Below, in pieces: positions 62,488 to 64,000 of a stretch of 64,000 bases of DNA. The stretch comes from Rhynchopus sp. YZ270_cl-10 (taxonomy: Eukaryota; Euglenozoa; Diplonemea; Diplonemida; Diplonemidae), in contig OZ037840.1 of assembly GCA_964035575.1 (NCBI GenBank), forward strand, positions 1,426,001 to 1,490,000, read 5' to 3'. A program made the translations under genes and the position numbers. A model generated the notes under the pieces. That model was not told where the DNA came from and ran no database searches. It saw only the letters and a program-made list of their open reading frames with translations. How positions within the stretch are numbered: the first letter of the stretch is position 1; each line of letters starts with the position of its first letter.

Positions 62488-64000
62488 CATAGGGGGGTCC
62501 ACGTAGAAGGAATTCCTTAAGGATTTGCTGTCCCAAACCCATTTTTTTGAAATTTAGGTGAAGAAACCCACTAAAAAGGTCGTACCTGGCCGCAAATCGC
62601 CCTGGGGATCACGAAAATATCCCATTAAACCACCTGACAACCTCTACAGAGACTTTCCTGGTTTAAAAAAATCGGTTTTTTGTGAAAAATCTCCAAAAAT
62701 AGCGTCATCAAATCGTCATCAACATGGGCCAAAATGCAACACTTACCAAAAAAATTCCCCAATCAGACAAAAATCCTTCTAAACACCCGAAAAACACCCC
62801 AGTCCACATCCGGTGGGGTCCCAGGGTGGAAATATATAGTTTTTACAGCTTTTAGGGGTCCTGTGTGGGCCCCAGATGCATTTTGCAGTGGGTGTGTGTG
62901 CCCCAAACGCTTAAAAGTACCCTTTTTTTAGTCACTTTTTTGACTTTTTTTGTACCTGAAAACCCCCAAAAAAGTGCCAAGGTAGTCGGAATGGTGTCCA
63001 AACACCCAGGAAAATGTCCCCCAGACCCCATGTACGGTGAAAAATAGCATTTTGGGCACTTGGGAGGGTTTTATAGGCCATGCAACACTTATGCAACACT
63101 TAAGCAACGGCTATGCAACGCCTAGCAGAAGACCACTTATTTACCAAAAAAAAATAATACCAATTCATTCAAAACACCAAAAAACCACCTCGGTCCACCT
63201 CAGTCCACCTCCAATGAGGTCCCGAGGTGGAAATGTGTGGATTTTGCAGCTTTTTGGGGTCCCTGGGGGGTTTTTGAGGGTGTTTTTGTGTCTGCAACGC
63301 TTAAAATAACGGTATTTCCCCCCATCCTTTTGACGTATTTCGCACCCAAAATAAAAACCCTAAAAGGCGTATTCAGGCAGTCGCAGAAGTGTCTAAATCC
63401 CTCCGAACTGCCTGACAGACCTCCCGAGCTGTGGAAAATCGCACTTGCAACACTTACTGGGGCTTTTTGGTCCCTGAAAATGAGAACGTACCCTGTGCCT
63501 AAGTGCAGTAAAGCCTTCCTTGCCTCCTCCTATGACCAATGATTCGTGCGAATCCATTGTCGGTGTCCTTGACCAAGTTGCAAGCCACCACGGAAGGAGC
63601 CAGCACCCCGACAACACCGACCCACTGTCGCTGAAACCTAGACATCCTCTACAGTCTAGGTTGGGTTCCGTATCTCTCAAGGGAAGAACTTGCCGCAGGA
63701 TACACCAAGCGCACCACAAAGGCAGGTCCATGCAAAGTACCCAGAAGTAGCAACTTGAAAAGTACAACACTAAAGTGCTTCATCTCTTCACAAAGACAGA
63801 GATGCAGGAATTTGCGGCAGATTGTGCACCCCTTGACGGCGAAGACACCGGTACGATGAATAAGGAGCCTCTGGTCGCTATGCTGTCTCAGTGAGCAGTA
63901 CAGGGATTCTATAGGCATATTAGGGGGTATAATTCCATGGAAAAAAGCGGAAAAAGCGGAAAAAAAACACCAAAAAAATCAGAAAAAAGTGCGAAATAGT
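62488..64000. repeat. 1.4-kb repeat Y, copy 2 (inverted), runs off the window
   Basis: Reverse complement of about 31400-32880, beginning with the C run, GTCCACGTAGAAGGAATTCC and TTAAGGATTTGCTGT. Unlike the 30-kb terminal copy it has no SINE-like insertion. The relic frame TKTEMQEFAADCAPL..., ending LVAMLSQ-stop at about 63896, is conserved with copy 1. The repeat continues past the window edge. Confidence 0.85.

Overview
This is nuclear DNA of a eukaryote, most likely a unicellular one. Support comes from secreted and membrane-anchored multidomain proteins, one gene with two short GT-AG introns (donors GTATGT and GTATGC, 146 and 46 bp), two hAT-type transposase genes, a LINE with a restriction-like endonuclease, many MITE-like repeats and about 5.5 kb of short-period satellite. 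TAA, TAG and TGA all end genes, so the standard code fits. The lineage cannot be named from the sequence alone. No rRNA, tRNA, CRISPR array or prokaryotic operon was found, and no retrovirus-like, LTR or capsid-bearing element was recognised.

Region 1 (1-10263) is a head-to-tail array with a 4,959-bp unit. Each unit carries one intronless gene for a type I membrane protein with four CUB-like modules, plus a 3.4-kb T-rich spacer. The last unit breaks 197 bp into its gene and continues, out of frame, into the tail of a class III nucleotide cyclase. Region 2 (10264-13806) holds repeat debris, a LINE tail and a (GTACTGT)n array. Region 3 (13807-17645) is a 3.84-kb element with about 315-bp terminal inverted repeats and genes of no recognised family; the first gene's start codon lies in a 58-bp hairpin. 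Region 4 (19347-22319) is an intact 990-residue receptor with a 5'-nucleotidase-like ectodomain and an intracellular cyclase domain, both lacking key catalytic residues. Its tail is the paralogue of the fragment in region 1.

Region 5 (22320-42000) is nested repeats: a pogo/Tc1-like element inside a palindromic MITE, the largest (GTACTGT)n array (2.1 kb), a 4-kb composite with poly-C-flanked termini, and a MITE with a (CAGTA)n core. Region 6 (42036-46625) is a 5'-truncated but otherwise open LINE flanked by 316-bp direct repeats. Region 7 (46626-52455) is more foldback elements. Region 8 (52463-54658) is a three-exon hAT/BED-finger transposase gene on the minus strand. Region 9 (55077-62487) has a (GGGGTC)n-bearing element and an intact 878-residue hAT transposase whose 5' flank is split by a MULE-like element with a 9-bp target duplication. 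The window ends in the inverted partner of a 1.4-kb repeat first seen at 31.4 kb.

The only host-like genes are the CUB-like receptors and the receptor cyclase. The hybrid junction at 9768/9769 links the two families. All else is mobile DNA and its remains. Coordinates of repeat edges were judged by eye and may be off by several bases.
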